DNA of 64,000 bases from JAPPHY01 sp965247535 (GCA_965247535.1 OZ252018.1:558001-622000), one strand, 5' to 3'; shown: positions 52,812 to 61,800, counted from the stretch's first letter. Notes: generated from the letters alone by a model not told the origin. Program-made: numbers and translations.

Positions 52812-53540
52812 ATGACGCAAGATATGGAAACTGGAAGCAGCACAGCCTCCGGCGCTGCCGTACAACGCATCCTTGTGGTGGATGACGACCCCACCATCTC
52901 GGAGGTTGTGGCGCGCTACCTGGAGCGTGACGGCTACGAGGTCGACGTGGCATCGGACGGCGAGGAGGCCCTGGTCAAGGGCAGAACCGGCCTGCCGGAT
53001 CTCGTGGTGCTAGACCTCATGCTCCCCAAGGTGGACGGCCTGGAGGTCTTCCGCCTGCTGCGGGCGGAGGACCAGGTGCCCATCATCATGCTCACGGCCA
53101 AGGGTGAGGAGACGGACAAGCTGGTGGGTCTGAGCCTCGGCGCGGACGACTACGTCACCAAGCCGTTCAGCCCGCGGGAGCTCGTTGCACGCGTGAAGAA
53201 TGTGCTCCGGCGCACTGCTACCCCGCGCATTCACGACGGCGACTCCCTCCGTTACCAGGACCTCATGATCAACCCGAAGACAAGGCACGTCAGGGCGCAC
53301 GGCTCGGACGTGGAACTGACGGCCAAGGAGTTCGACCTTCTGGTGTTCCTGGCGCAGCGCCCGCGACAGGTCTTCAGCCGCGAGCAGATCCTGAACCAGG
53401 TGTGGGACTACGTCTACGTGGGCGACACCAGCACGGTCACCGTGCACATACGCCGCCTGCGCGAGAAGATTGAAGCCGACCCGGCCAAGCCTCGCTACAT
53501 CCAGACCGTGTGGGGCATAGGCTACAAGTTCCAGGGGTGA
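52812..53540 (+). CDS. OmpR/PhoB-type response regulator
   Basis: A 242-residue regulator. Receiver domain starts at RILVVDDDPTISEVV, phosphorylation site in VVLDLMLPKVDG, conserved Thr in MLTAKGE and Lys in VTKPFSPRELVARV. The winged-helix DNA-binding domain (about 145-240) has LTAKEFDLLVFLAQRPRQVFSREQIL and TVTVHIRRLREKI. The histidine kinase gene starts 4 bp after its stop, so they form one operon. Confidence 0.95.
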   Translation: MTQDMETGSSTASGAAVQRILVVDDDPTISEVVARYLERDGYEVDVASDGEEALVKGRTGLPDLVVLDLMLPKVDGLEVFRLLRAEDQVPIIMLTAKGEETDKLVGLSLGADDYVTKPFSPRELVARVKNVLRRTATPRIHDGDSLRYQDLMINPKTRHVRAHGSDVELTAKEFDLLVFLAQRPRQVFSREQILNQVWDYVYVGDTSTVTVHIRRLREKIEADPAKPRYIQTVWGIGYKFQG

Positions 53541-53544
53541 CCCG

Positions 53545-54777
53545 ATGATGGTGCTCGCTCAGACGCGTAGGGGCGCTCTGGCACTGAGCGGAGTATTGGG
53601 TTCGCTCGGCCTCGCCATCGCAGTGGCGTTTCTCGTGTTTGGCATGGGCGGTCGGGACCTCGGCCTCGTGGCGTTCTACCTGTTCCTGTCGGGCTCCCTT
53701 TCGATTGCCCTCAGCATGGCCGCAATCCGGCTTGGTGTGCGCAGCGGGCTGGGCATACGCCACAAGATGGCCGTTGTCGGCGCCACCGGAGGCGTGGTTG
53801 CCCTGGCCAACGTGCTGGTGACCTCTCTCCTCATGTTCCTCTCCGACCACGACCTGGGCCTGCTGATCGTGCTGCTGGTGTTTGCCCTCACCATCTCGCT
53901 GCTGCTGGCATACATGCTGTCCGAGACGGTCACATCGTCGATTCAGAAGCTGAGGGACGGAGCGCTGCGACTCGCCGAGGGCGACCTGTCCACGAGGCTG
54001 GAGGTGGACTCGCGGGACGAGATCGGCGATCTGGCCAGGATCATGAACACGATGGCCGTCGAGCTGGACGGCGCATTCAGACGGCAGCAGGACATGGAGC
54101 AGGCCCGCAAGGACCTGATAGCATCGCTTTCGCACGACCTACGTACACCACTCACCTCCATGCGGGCAATGGTGGAGGCAATCACCGACGACGTGGTGTC
54201 CGACAGGACTACGCTGCAGCGCTACTTCAGCAACCTGAACCGCGAGGTGGAGCACGTCTCCGCGCTCATAGACGACCTGTTCGAAATCTCCAGGCTGGAC
54301 ACCGGCACGCTGGAGCTGCACCTTCAGCCAAGCTCAGTGGGTGAGATTCTGGCCAGCGTGATGGACGGAATGGAGGCGCAGGCTACCATGCAGGCCCTCA
54401 ATCTTCGCAGCGAGCTCGAGGGTGAGCTGGGCCAGGTGGTGGTCGACCCCGTCAAGATCCAGAGGGTGCTCTACAACCTGATTCAGAACGCCATTCGCCA
54501 CACGCCGCCCGACGGCACAATCATCGTGAAGGCGCAGGACACGGGCGCCGCTGTGCAGTTCGACGTGATGGACACGGGGCAGGGCATTGACCAGGAGGAG
54601 CTTGGACTCGTGTTCGACCGGCTGTATCGCGGTGAGAAGTCGAGGTCGCGCGAGTACGGCGGCTCCGGGCTTGGCCTGGCGATAGCGAAGGGGATTGTGG
54701 AAGCGCACGGCGGCAACATCTGGGTGGAGAGCATGGTGGGGGCCGGCAGTCGCTTCAGCTTCTCGCTTCCAAGGTGA
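53545..54777 (+). CDS. Sensor histidine kinase
   Basis: A 410-residue kinase. Four hydrophobic segments (residues 1-130) form an unusual all-membrane sensor with very short loops, suggesting sensing within or at the membrane. Then HAMP (about 132-185), a HisKA with SLSHDLRTPL, and HATPase with NLIQNAIRHTPPDGT, DTGQGIDQEE and GSGLGLAIAKGI. It should phosphorylate the adjacent regulator. Signal unknown. Confidence 0.93.
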   Translation: MMVLAQTRRGALALSGVLGSLGLAIAVAFLVFGMGGRDLGLVAFYLFLSGSLSIALSMAAIRLGVRSGLGIRHKMAVVGATGGVVALANVLVTSLLMFLSDHDLGLLIVLLVFALTISLLLAYMLSETVTSSIQKLRDGALRLAEGDLSTRLEVDSRDEIGDLARIMNTMAVELDGAFRRQQDMEQARKDLIASLSHDLRTPLTSMRAMVEAITDDVVSDRTTLQRYFSNLNREVEHVSALIDDLFEISRLDTGTLELHLQPSSVGEILASVMDGMEAQATMQALNLRSELEGELGQVVVDPVKIQRVLYNLIQNAIRHTPPDGTIIVKAQDTGAAVQFDVMDTGQGIDQEELGLVFDRLYRGEKSRSREYGGSGLGLAIAKGIVEAHGGNIWVESMVGAGSRFSFSLPR

Positions 54778-54931
54778 CGCTCTCCGGCGAAGGCGCTTCC
54801 GGTGCGGCTCCTGACCAATAACTGTTGCTCAAGGTGAGCGCGGCCCGCGCATGGCAGCGACGCGGAATCGCCCAACTCGTGATACTATGGTGGCGGCAGT
54901 CCGCAATTCACCCGCAGGCTAGGAGGCTACC

Positions 54932-55495
54932 ATGCGCATAGGACTCATTTCCGACACCCATATACCGGGAGGGGCAACCGAGGTCCCTGCCGCCGTCGTC
55001 AAGGCCTTCGAAGGCGTGGAACTCATACTCCACGCAGGCAACATCTATACCACGCCCACGCTGGACTGGCTGGAGCAGATCGCTCCCATCAAAGTGGCGG
55101 GCAGCGTCGACAGGGACCGGCAGTGCCACGGCGACCCGCGCGTGGAGGAGAAGCAGGTGCTCGATGTGGAGGGGGTCAGCATCGGGGTGATCCATGACCT
55201 CATGGTGCCCGGGTACGGCGGCTGGATCTACCCCGGCTCCGTGGCTCCCGTCTACGAGAGCAACCCCTCGCGGCCCATTGTGCCGGAAGAGTTCTTCGGG
55301 CGGCTCATGGACATCGTGATATTCGGCCACACCTGCGTGCCGATGGTGGAGCAGTATGGCGGCACGATGCTGGTGAACCCGGGAAGCCCCACGCTGCGCA
55401 ACCAGCTGATGAAGATCGGCCACGTGGCGATACTGGACGTGACCTCCGCGGGGCCGGAGGTGACCGTGATAGACCTGGCCGAGGACGCCGGCTAG
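54932..55495 (+). CDS. YfcE/MJ0936-type metallophosphoesterase
   Basis: A 187-residue calcineurin-like phosphoesterase. ISDTHIPGG opens with the DxH metal motif, and LHAGN, VIHDLM and VIFGHTCVPM provide the other ligand motifs. GSVDRDRQC replaces the usual GNCD-type motif, so ligands differ. Family members hydrolyse phosphodiesters; physiological substrate unknown. Start follows AGGAGG. Confidence 0.88.
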   Translation: MRIGLISDTHIPGGATEVPAAVVKAFEGVELILHAGNIYTTPTLDWLEQIAPIKVAGSVDRDRQCHGDPRVEEKQVLDVEGVSIGVIHDLMVPGYGGWIYPGSVAPVYESNPSRPIVPEEFFGRLMDIVIFGHTCVPMVEQYGGTMLVNPGSPTLRNQLMKIGHVAILDVTSAGPEVTVIDLAEDAG

Positions 55496-55624
55496 CACAC
55501 AATCGTCCGTAGGCTCCGCCGCAAGCTGGGCGACGACGCAGGCAACCTCACCTACGCCTTCACCAGGCCTCGCATCGGCCATTGGGTGCCGAAGGGGGAG
55601 ACGAGGCCGCCCGCAACTTCCTGA
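55496..55624 (+). pseudogene. C-terminal fragment of an OmpR-type response regulator
   Basis: The frame right after the phosphoesterase stop reads HTIVRRLRRKLGDDAGN, then a strand segment, PRIGHWVPKGE and a stop at 55622-55624. This matches the wing and recognition-helix end of winged-helix response regulators. No receiver domain or start codon precedes it. It is not the C-terminus of the regulator at 52812, which ends differently. Confidence 0.7.
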
Positions 55625-55668
55625 GCGAGAGACCTTCTCTCCTCACATAAGGGGGATGGGAGGAGGCT

Positions 55669-56601
55669 GTGACAGTGGGACATCCCGACCTGGCGGTAGT
55701 GACCGGCGCTTTCGGCTACACGGGCGGTTACGTGGCCCGTAGGCTGGTGGACGAGGGCGTCCGTGTGAGGACCCTTAGCCGGCGACCGGCGGGGCGGAAT
55801 CCCCTCGGCGCTCTGGTGGAAACGGTCCCGCTGGACTTCTCGGACACGGACGGGCTGCGCCGCTCGATGCAGGGCGCCGGCGTTCTCTACAATACCTACT
55901 GGATTCGGTACGCGCGTGGGAAGATGACCTTCGACCACGCGGTCGAGAACTCTCGGACGCTATTCGAGGCCGCCGTGGATGCAGGCGTCGGCAGAATCGT
56001 CCACTTCTCGGTGACGAACCCCTCGCGGGACTCCGAGCTGCCTTACTTCAGGGGCAAGGCCCGGGTGGAGGAGTTGCTGAAGGGCCTGGGAGTTACCTAC
56101 GCCGTCATCAGGCCGACCCTGGTGTACGGTGGTAGCGACCTGCTGCTCAACAACATGGCCTGGGCTTTGCGCCGCTTCCCGGTCTTCCCCGTGTGCGGCA
56201 ACGGCGAATACCCCGTGCAGCCAGTCTACGTCGAGGACCTTGCGGCCCAGGCGGTGGAGGCAGGTGCATTGAGTGGCAACTCCGTCGCTGACGCGGTGGG
56301 GCCGGAGACATTCACCTTTGACGAGCTGCTTCGCCTGCTGGCCTCTGCCATGCACGTCCGCGCTCGTCTGATGCACACGCCCCCATCCGTTGGCCTTGCC
56401 CTGACTCAGATGGTTGGCCGATTGAGGGGGGACGTTGCGCTTACCCGGGACGAGGTGGTCGGACTCATGGCCGGGCTGCTCACGTCCAAGGCCGCGCCGA
56501 CCGGGACGACCAAGCTGAGGGAATGGCTTGCAGTGAACGCTGATGGCCTCGGAAGACGGTACGTGTCCGAGCTGCGGCGCAACTTCCGATTGCGGACGTG
56601 A
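55669..56601 (+). CDS. NmrA-like / atypical short-chain NAD(P)-binding reductase
   Basis: A 310-residue atypical SDR. AVVTGAFGYTGGYVARRL gives the nucleotide loop and RTLSRRPAG the following strand-turn; a Tyr-Lys pair of classical SDRs is not obvious, though YFRGKARVEELLK has YxxxK. The C-terminal half is like NmrA/complex-I-assembly factor relatives (NDUFA9-like). Start GTG at 55669 or, with better spacing from AGGAGG, at 55675. Substrate unknown. Confidence 0.8.
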   Translation: MTVGHPDLAVVTGAFGYTGGYVARRLVDEGVRVRTLSRRPAGRNPLGALVETVPLDFSDTDGLRRSMQGAGVLYNTYWIRYARGKMTFDHAVENSRTLFEAAVDAGVGRIVHFSVTNPSRDSELPYFRGKARVEELLKGLGVTYAVIRPTLVYGGSDLLLNNMAWALRRFPVFPVCGNGEYPVQPVYVEDLAAQAVEAGALSGNSVADAVGPETFTFDELLRLLASAMHVRARLMHTPPSVGLALTQMVGRLRGDVALTRDEVVGLMAGLLTSKAAPTGTTKLREWLAVNADGLGRRYVSELRRNFRLRT

Positions 56602-56675
56602 AGTTCAGGGTCCTGGAATGGTGTGGGTTCACAGATACCCAGCCAGATTTCGAATACGGTGGCATCCACCCCAAA

Positions 56676-56703
56676 CCCTAGCCCGCCATGAATGTGGCTA
56701 GGG
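56676..56703. terminator. Hairpin between convergent reductase and mqnC genes
   Basis: CCCTAGCC and GGCTAGGG with a 12-base loop. No T-run; a modest bidirectional terminator at best. Confidence 0.45.
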
Positions 56704-56721
56704 CCCGCCGCGCACCCCCGG

Positions 56722-57834
56722 CTACTCGAAGACTTGCAGTACTTCGTACTTGGTGGTGCGCTGCGCCGGAGTGAAGCCCGCGTCGCGAATGATCGCCTGG
56801 ATCTCGTCCGTGGTCGTGCGGTTGTAGAAGCCCGCTTCCTGCATCACGTTCTCGTCGAAGAGCGTGCCTCCGAAGTCGTCGCCGCCGAAGTTGAGCGCAA
56901 CCTCGCCCGTCTTCTTGCCCTCCGAGAACCACGAGGCCTGCACGTGATGCACGTTGTCCAGGTAAACGCGGGCCATGGCGATCATGCGAAGATACGGATT
57001 GGGGCCGGCTTCCTCCTTGACTCGCTTGGAGAGGGGCGTGTTGCCGCGCTTGAAGCTCCAAGGAACAAAGGCCGTGAAACCCTCGTTCCCGTCGGCCAGG
57101 GCTTCGTCCTGGAGCGCTCGCGTGTGCTCAAGGTGCTCGACCACGTCCTCCGGCCGCTCCAGGTGGCCGTACATCATGGTGGCGGTGGTGCGATAGCCGA
57201 GCCTGTGCGCCTCCCGGTGCACATCCGACCAGTCGTCCACCCTGCCCTTGGGCCACAGGCGGCTGAGGCTCCGCTTCACGCGGTCTGACAGTATCTCCGA
57301 GCCGCCGCCCGGCAGCGTCTCCTGTCCGGCCTCCTTCAGCCGTCGCAGAACCTCCGCGATTGGCAGCCCCGAAACCTGCGACATCTTCTGGATCTCGGGC
57401 GCCGAAAAGTAGTGCGGCAGTATCTGGGGATAGCGCCTGCGGGTCTCGCGCACCAGCTCCTCGTAGTACTCCATGGGCAGTTTGGGGTTGAGCCCGCCCT
57501 GCAGGAGCACGGTTGTCACGCCTTTGGCCGCCGCATGCCCCACCATCTCCATCATCTCGTCAACCGAGTGGGTGTAGGCGTCCTCGTCCTTTTCCGTGCG
57601 ATAGAAGGCGCAGAACGTGCAGTAGGCGTCACAGACGTTGGTGTAGTTGAGATTGGTGTCTATGACAAAGGTCACCATGGACTTGGGGTTGTGCCTGTAC
57701 CTGATCTCCTGGGCCACGTTTCCCAGCTCCAGGAGCGGCGCTTCCTTGAAGAGCAGAACGCCCTCGTCGTAGGTGATCCGCTCGCCGGCCAGGGCCTTCT
57801 CCGTCACGTCCTTAACCGATGCCGTCGTTGTCAT
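56722..57834 (-). CDS. mqnC: Dehypoxanthine futalosine cyclase MqnC
   Basis: A 370-residue radical-SAM enzyme cyclising dehypoxanthine futalosine in futalosine-pathway menaquinone synthesis. The cluster motif CDAYCTFC (CxxxCxxC) follows NLNYTNV; QGGLNPKL, PGGGSEI and GHLERPEDVVEHL motifs fit. The ATG overlaps the mqnA stop by four bases. Order mqnE-mqnA-mqnC; mqnB and mqnD are not in the window. Confidence 0.95.
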   Translation of the reverse strand: MTTTASVKDVTEKALAGERITYDEGVLLFKEAPLLELGNVAQEIRYRHNPKSMVTFVIDTNLNYTNVCDAYCTFCAFYRTEKDEDAYTHSVDEMMEMVGHAAAKGVTTVLLQGGLNPKLPMEYYEELVRETRRRYPQILPHYFSAPEIQKMSQVSGLPIAEVLRRLKEAGQETLPGGGSEILSDRVKRSLSRLWPKGRVDDWSDVHREAHRLGYRTTATMMYGHLERPEDVVEHLEHTRALQDEALADGNEGFTAFVPWSFKRGNTPLSKRVKEEAGPNPYLRMIAMARVYLDNVHHVQASWFSEGKKTGEVALNFGGDDFGGTLFDENVMQEAGFYNRTTTDEIQAIIRDAGFTPAQRTTKYEVLQVFE

Positions 57835-58610
57835 ACTGCCGCCTCCTTCGCCAGGGTGAGAGAGCGCCACGCTCCCTCGAATTCTTCTATGGCCCGATAG
57901 TCCCTCTCGTCCAGAACGTACCTGAATGCACGCAGGTAGTCTACCACCTCCGCGGACGATAGTCCCATTGTCTCCCGCTTGCGGGCGATGACGTCCAGGC
58001 TGTGGGTCATGTTGTGCTCCAGGTTCCGCCTCAGCGCCTCCGCCAGCAAGTGCTTGACCTCCAGAGCCAGGTCCCGCCGCACCATCCACACTGCAAACAC
58101 GAACGGGAGCCGCTTCCACTCCCACCACACGTCGGCGAGGTCGTAGACATACGGGAAGCCGTCGATGCGATTGTGGGTGATCAGCGCGTCGTCGCCTATA
58201 AGGAGGAAGGCGTCCAGGTGTGCCGCCTCGAGGTTGGCGTACTCACGCGGGCGCACGCCGTAGCGCTGCTCCAGCAGCACCTTCATCAGCTGTACGGCCG
58301 TCGCAGACTGTGACGTGGCCCCCACGACGGCGCCGGAGAGCTCGTCGATGGGCACGAGGGAGAAGAAGAGGATGCTTCTGACCGGCCCGATCACGCTTAT
58401 GCCCATGTCGCCCAGGACCTCGAACTCATCGCTCAGGTCGAAGCTCTGGACCAGCGAGAAAGGCGCAGCGTCAAGCTCGCCGCGCAGGGCCAGTGGTCCC
58501 ATTGAGCTCGGCGGCATGGGGCACAGCTCCACGCCCTCCAGGGCAAGGGTGTGGAAGAATGGCTCGCAGTTGAGGTAGGGGATCTGGCCGATCCTAGTCA
58601 TCGTAGACAT
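57831..58610 (-). CDS. mqnA: Chorismate dehydratase MqnA
   Basis: A 259-residue periplasmic-binding-protein-like enzyme that removes water from chorismate to give 3-enolpyruvylbenzoate. IGQIPYLNCEPFFHTL is the family N-terminus, and the middle has SILFFSLVPIDEL and GDDALI. Its start lies inside the end of mqnE (17 bp overlap; an ATG nine bases further on is also possible). Supplied by the aro pathway, including aroB-aroK here. Confidence 0.92.
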   Translation of the reverse strand: MSTMTRIGQIPYLNCEPFFHTLALEGVELCPMPPSSMGPLALRGELDAAPFSLVQSFDLSDEFEVLGDMGISVIGPVRSILFFSLVPIDELSGAVVGATSQSATAVQLMKVLLEQRYGVRPREYANLEAAHLDAFLLIGDDALITHNRIDGFPYVYDLADVWWEWKRLPFVFAVWMVRRDLALEVKHLLAEALRRNLEHNMTHSLDVIARKRETMGLSSAEVVDYLRAFRYVLDERDYRAIEEFEGAWRSLTLAKEAAV

Positions 58611-59703
58611 GTATCTCGTTGTAGAGGGCGTCCCGCTCGACGGGCGTCTTGCCGGCGTCGCCGATCAGGCGCAGCATCCGATTACGGGCCAGGCCCACGG
58701 GGCTTGCGGCCTTGGCGGCGTGTGCGATGCGCTCCTCTCCGATGGTTCCGTCCAGGTCGCTTGCGCCGAAGTTCAGGGCGATGGACGCGGTCTGCTCGCC
58801 GATCATCACCCAGTAGGCCTTGATGTGCGGGATGTTGTCTAGCATGAGCCGGGACGTGGCTATGGTGCGCAGGTCCTCGACGGCCGACGCCTGCCGCGGC
58901 ACGAGGTGCGTATCGCCCACCTGGTACTCCAGCGGGATGAAGGCCAGGAAGCCGGGGGCTTCGTCCTCCGCTTCGCGCAGCAGCGTCATGTGGTGCACGC
59001 GCTCTTCCAGCGTCTCGATGTGGCCGTAGAGGAGCGTGGCGTTGGAGCGGATGCCCATTGCGTGGGCCAGGCTGTGAATCTCCAGCCAGCGCTCGGCGGT
59101 GTTCTTTCCGGGGAAGAGCTCCCTGCGCACTCTAGGCGAGAAGACCTCCGCGCCTCCGCCCGGCATGGACACCAGCCCGGCGTCCTTCATGCGGCCTAGC
59201 ACCTCTTCCTCGCTCATCTTGAACCGCTTGCAGAAGTAGTCGATCTCGGCGGCGGTCCACGCCTTGATGTGGATGGAGGGGTACGCCTGGTGGATGCCGC
59301 GGACGATGCCCTCATACCGCTCGAAGGGCCAGTCGGGGTGATGGCCTCCCACGATGTGCACCTCATGCATGTCCGGGTGCAGCTTGCCCAAGATCTCGTC
59401 CATCTCCATCTCGTACGCGTCGGCGTCGCCCTTCTTCTTGGCGAAGTCGCAGAAGGTGCACGAGAGGACGCAGATGTTGGTGGGGTTGATGTGGCGGTTG
59501 AATACGAAGTAGACCTTGTCGCCCCAGAGCCTGCGCTTGGCGTAGTCCGCCATCTGTCCCAGCGCGGCCAGGTCCGACGTCTGAAGGCAGCTGAGGCCGT
59601 CCTCGAAGCTGATGCGCTCGCCGTCCTGGACCTTCTCCCAGACGGGCTCGAGCGCGGGGTCACGGAACCGGATGTTGGGTGTGGCTGTTGTGGCTGTGGT
59701 CAT
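58594..59703 (-). CDS. mqnE: Aminofutalosine synthase MqnE
   Basis: A 369-residue radical-SAM enzyme joining 3-enolpyruvylbenzoate to SAM-derived adenosine. NICVLSCTFCDFAKK holds the CxxxCxxC cluster motif; EVHIVGGHHPDWP and SMPGGGAEVFSPRVR follow. It is first in the operon, with a strong promoter and palindromic operator upstream. MqnC and MqnE are related; MqnE is identified by the HIVGG motif and sequence around the cluster. Confidence 0.94.
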   Translation of the reverse strand: MTTATTATPNIRFRDPALEPVWEKVQDGERISFEDGLSCLQTSDLAALGQMADYAKRRLWGDKVYFVFNRHINPTNICVLSCTFCDFAKKKGDADAYEMEMDEILGKLHPDMHEVHIVGGHHPDWPFERYEGIVRGIHQAYPSIHIKAWTAAEIDYFCKRFKMSEEEVLGRMKDAGLVSMPGGGAEVFSPRVRRELFPGKNTAERWLEIHSLAHAMGIRSNATLLYGHIETLEERVHHMTLLREAEDEAPGFLAFIPLEYQVGDTHLVPRQASAVEDLRTIATSRLMLDNIPHIKAYWVMIGEQTASIALNFGASDLDGTIGEERIAHAAKAASPVGLARNRMLRLIGDAGKTPVERDALYNEIHVYDD

Positions 59704-59749
59704 GTCGCCTCCGAAGCAGAAGTCGGTGGCCGACTGCGTACGATACCCA

Positions 59750-59771
59750 GTAGACCGACCAGTCGGTCTAC
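59750..59771. promoter_or_regulatory. TetR-type palindromic operator in the mqn promoter
   Basis: GTAGACCGAC, two bases, then its exact reverse complement. The 22-bp perfect palindrome abuts the -10 box, so it covers the transcription start. AGACCGAC...GTCGGTCT is a common TetR-family operator form. No TetR gene lies in the window. Confidence 0.75.
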
Positions 59772-59800
59772 ATGATACGCGGGCCGGCGCGGCGCGTCAA
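59772..59800 (-). promoter_or_regulatory. mqnEAC promoter
   Basis: Minus strand: TTGACG (59795-59800), 17-base spacer, TATCAT (59772-59777). About 68 bases upstream of mqnE. Confidence 0.8.
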
Positions 59801-59836
59801 GCGGCGTGGGGCATGGAGGGTGCTGGCCCGCTCATG

Positions 59837-59909
59837 TCCTTCGACAGGCTCAGGATGAGCGGAAGCCACTTGCTCCGCTCGTGGTGAGCCTGTCGAACCA
59901 TGCGAGCGG
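59837..59909. repeat. Dispersed repeat, family C, both arms
   Basis: TCCTTCGACAGGCTCAGG (59837-59854) and, 20 bases on, CGCTCGTGGTGAGCC with TGTCGAACCATGCGAGCGG (59876-59909). It lies just upstream of the GmrSD-like gene; an inverted copy follows that gene. Confidence 0.7.
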
Positions 59910-59995
59910 GGCATAACAGGTTCTTGCAGCACTGGTATTGCGTGTGGTACAAATTCCGGGACGGGTCAATTTCACATTCGAAAGGAGAAAGGGAA

Positions 59996-61741
59996 ATGCA
60001 CCAACAAGGTGGCACAATTAGTGGAGCATTGGACAGTATCGCGTCTCATGAATATGTTCTACCGGCCATTCAAAGGGAGTTTGTATGGCGTCCGGAACAG
60101 GTATGCAATCTCTTCGATAGCCTGATGCAGGGCTACCCGTTTGGCGAGTTTATGTTCTGGAGGGTTGAGGCGGAGAACGCGGGACAGTATCGCTGGTACG
60201 ACTTCGTGAGAGACTACCATCAGAGAGACAACCCTCATTGCCCAGAACTCGGGCCCATTTACGACAAGCCGCTAACGGCCGTGCTCGACGGACAGCAACG
60301 CTTGACTGCATTCAACATAGGCCTTCGTGGCTCTATGGCGATGAAATTGCCTTACAAGCGGTGGAATAGCTCGGACGCTCTTCCGAAGAGAGTATTGGCG
60401 CTCGACCTGTTGGCTCCCCCGGATCCCGACGAAGAAGGCAGCCGCTACGCATTCGAGTTTGTAAACGAAAATCACAGCGGCTTGCGAGACGGTCGATTGT
60501 GGTTCAGAGTATCGGACATTATGAAGATGAACTCCGGCCCTGATATGTTTGATTGGCTTTCCAGCAAAGGCCTTCAAACAGAGCAACAGAGCTTGGTGTT
60601 TCACACACTTGACCGATTACACCGGGCGATTCGAGTAGATCCTGTTGTGGCCTATTATGAGGAGAAGAGTCAGGACATTGAGCGAGTCCTAAGTATATTC
60701 ATTCGATGCAATAGTGGAGGGACGCCTCTTTCATATTCGAACCTCTTGTTGAGCATTGCCGTGTCGCAGTGGGACACACTTGATGCCAGAAGAGAAGTTC
60801 ACGGGCTAGTGGATGAGATGAACAAGATCAGAACTGGTCTTCTGTTCAACGCTGACTTTGTCTTGAAGGCGGGACTCATGCTGACAGACATTGCTAGCGT
60901 GGGCTTCCGTGTAGAGAATTTTTCTCACGAAAATATGGCCGTTTTGGAAGAGAACTGGCCAAATATTCGTCAGGCGTTGTTGGAAACTGTGGAACTCGTG
61001 GACAGTTTCGGCTTTGATAGCAGGACAATCCAAGCAACCAATTCGCTCTTGCCTATAGCCTACTACCTCTACAAGAAAGGAGCACCTAGGGACTTCGAAA
61101 CCAGCAACCAATTCCGAAATGACCGCAGGATAATTAGGGGCTGGTTAACTAGGTCAATCTTGAAGGAGTCTGGGATTTGGGGCAGCGGCCTAGATACTCT
61201 CCTAACCGCCCTGCGGGAAGTAATCCGTAATGCCGACACATCGGAATTTCCTGCTGCCGATCTTCGGCGCGTTATGGCGCAAAGGGGAAAGACGTTAGAC
61301 TTTGTTGAGGAAGAGATAGAGGATCTGGCCGACATGAGGTTGGGAGACCGGCGCATTTTCCCTATGCTGACCATGTTGTTCCCGCATTTGGAATCACGCG
61401 ACGGCTCTGACATAGATCACGTATTCCCCAAGAGCCGGTTTACAACGAGACGACTAATCGATGCTAGTGTTTCCGAAGCACTGATTGAGTCACTTCGGGA
61501 CCACTGCGACCGTCTTGCGAACCTCCAATTGCTGGACCGCACTGTCAACAACGAGAAACGAGCCACTTTGCCGGCTGACTGGTTAGATGTCCACTGCCCA
61601 AGTGTCCAAGCCCGCGAAGTCTATTGCGCCCGTCACTTGCTAGGCAAGGTTCCGAAAGCAATCACTGGCTTCGAGTGCTTCTATGAGGCACGCCGACAGA
61701 AGCTTCGGGAACGCATTGAAGATCTGGTGAACACTGCGTAG
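59996..61741 (+). CDS. GmrSD-like DUF262-DUF1524 protein (type IV restriction-like)
   Basis: A 581-residue protein starting behind AAGGAGAAAGGG. The DUF262 (GmrS) N-domain has AIQREFVWRPEQV and the ParB/Srx-like nucleotide motif LTAVLDGQQRLTAF. The DUF1524 (GmrD) C-domain has an HNH nuclease: DGSDIDHVFPKSRF, then LANLQLLDRTVNNEKR. GmrSD-type enzymes use NTP hydrolysis to cut modified (for example glucosylated) phage DNA. Both parts are in one polypeptide. It is visibly more AT-rich than its neighbours, and flanked by family C repeats in opposite orientation, so it was probably acquired. No methyltransferase or other partner is adjacent. Confidence 0.88.
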   Translation: MHQQGGTISGALDSIASHEYVLPAIQREFVWRPEQVCNLFDSLMQGYPFGEFMFWRVEAENAGQYRWYDFVRDYHQRDNPHCPELGPIYDKPLTAVLDGQQRLTAFNIGLRGSMAMKLPYKRWNSSDALPKRVLALDLLAPPDPDEEGSRYAFEFVNENHSGLRDGRLWFRVSDIMKMNSGPDMFDWLSSKGLQTEQQSLVFHTLDRLHRAIRVDPVVAYYEEKSQDIERVLSIFIRCNSGGTPLSYSNLLLSIAVSQWDTLDARREVHGLVDEMNKIRTGLLFNADFVLKAGLMLTDIASVGFRVENFSHENMAVLEENWPNIRQALLETVELVDSFGFDSRTIQATNSLLPIAYYLYKKGAPRDFETSNQFRNDRRIIRGWLTRSILKESGIWGSGLDTLLTALREVIRNADTSEFPAADLRRVMAQRGKTLDFVEEEIEDLADMRLGDRRIFPMLTMLFPHLESRDGSDIDHVFPKSRFTTRRLIDASVSEALIESLRDHCDRLANLQLLDRTVNNEKRATLPADWLDVHCPSVQAREVYCARHLLGKVPKAITGFECFYEARRQKLRERIEDLVNTA

Positions 61742-61769
61742 GCGCCTGCCGAGATCGCTCTCGAATCCT

Positions 61770-61800
61770 CCATGGTTCGACGGGCTTGCCACGAGCGGCC
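61770..61800. repeat. Dispersed repeat, family C, inverted copy
   Basis: CCATGGTTCGACGGGCTTG and CCACGAGCGG: the reverse complement of the arm at 59876-59909. Confidence 0.65.
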
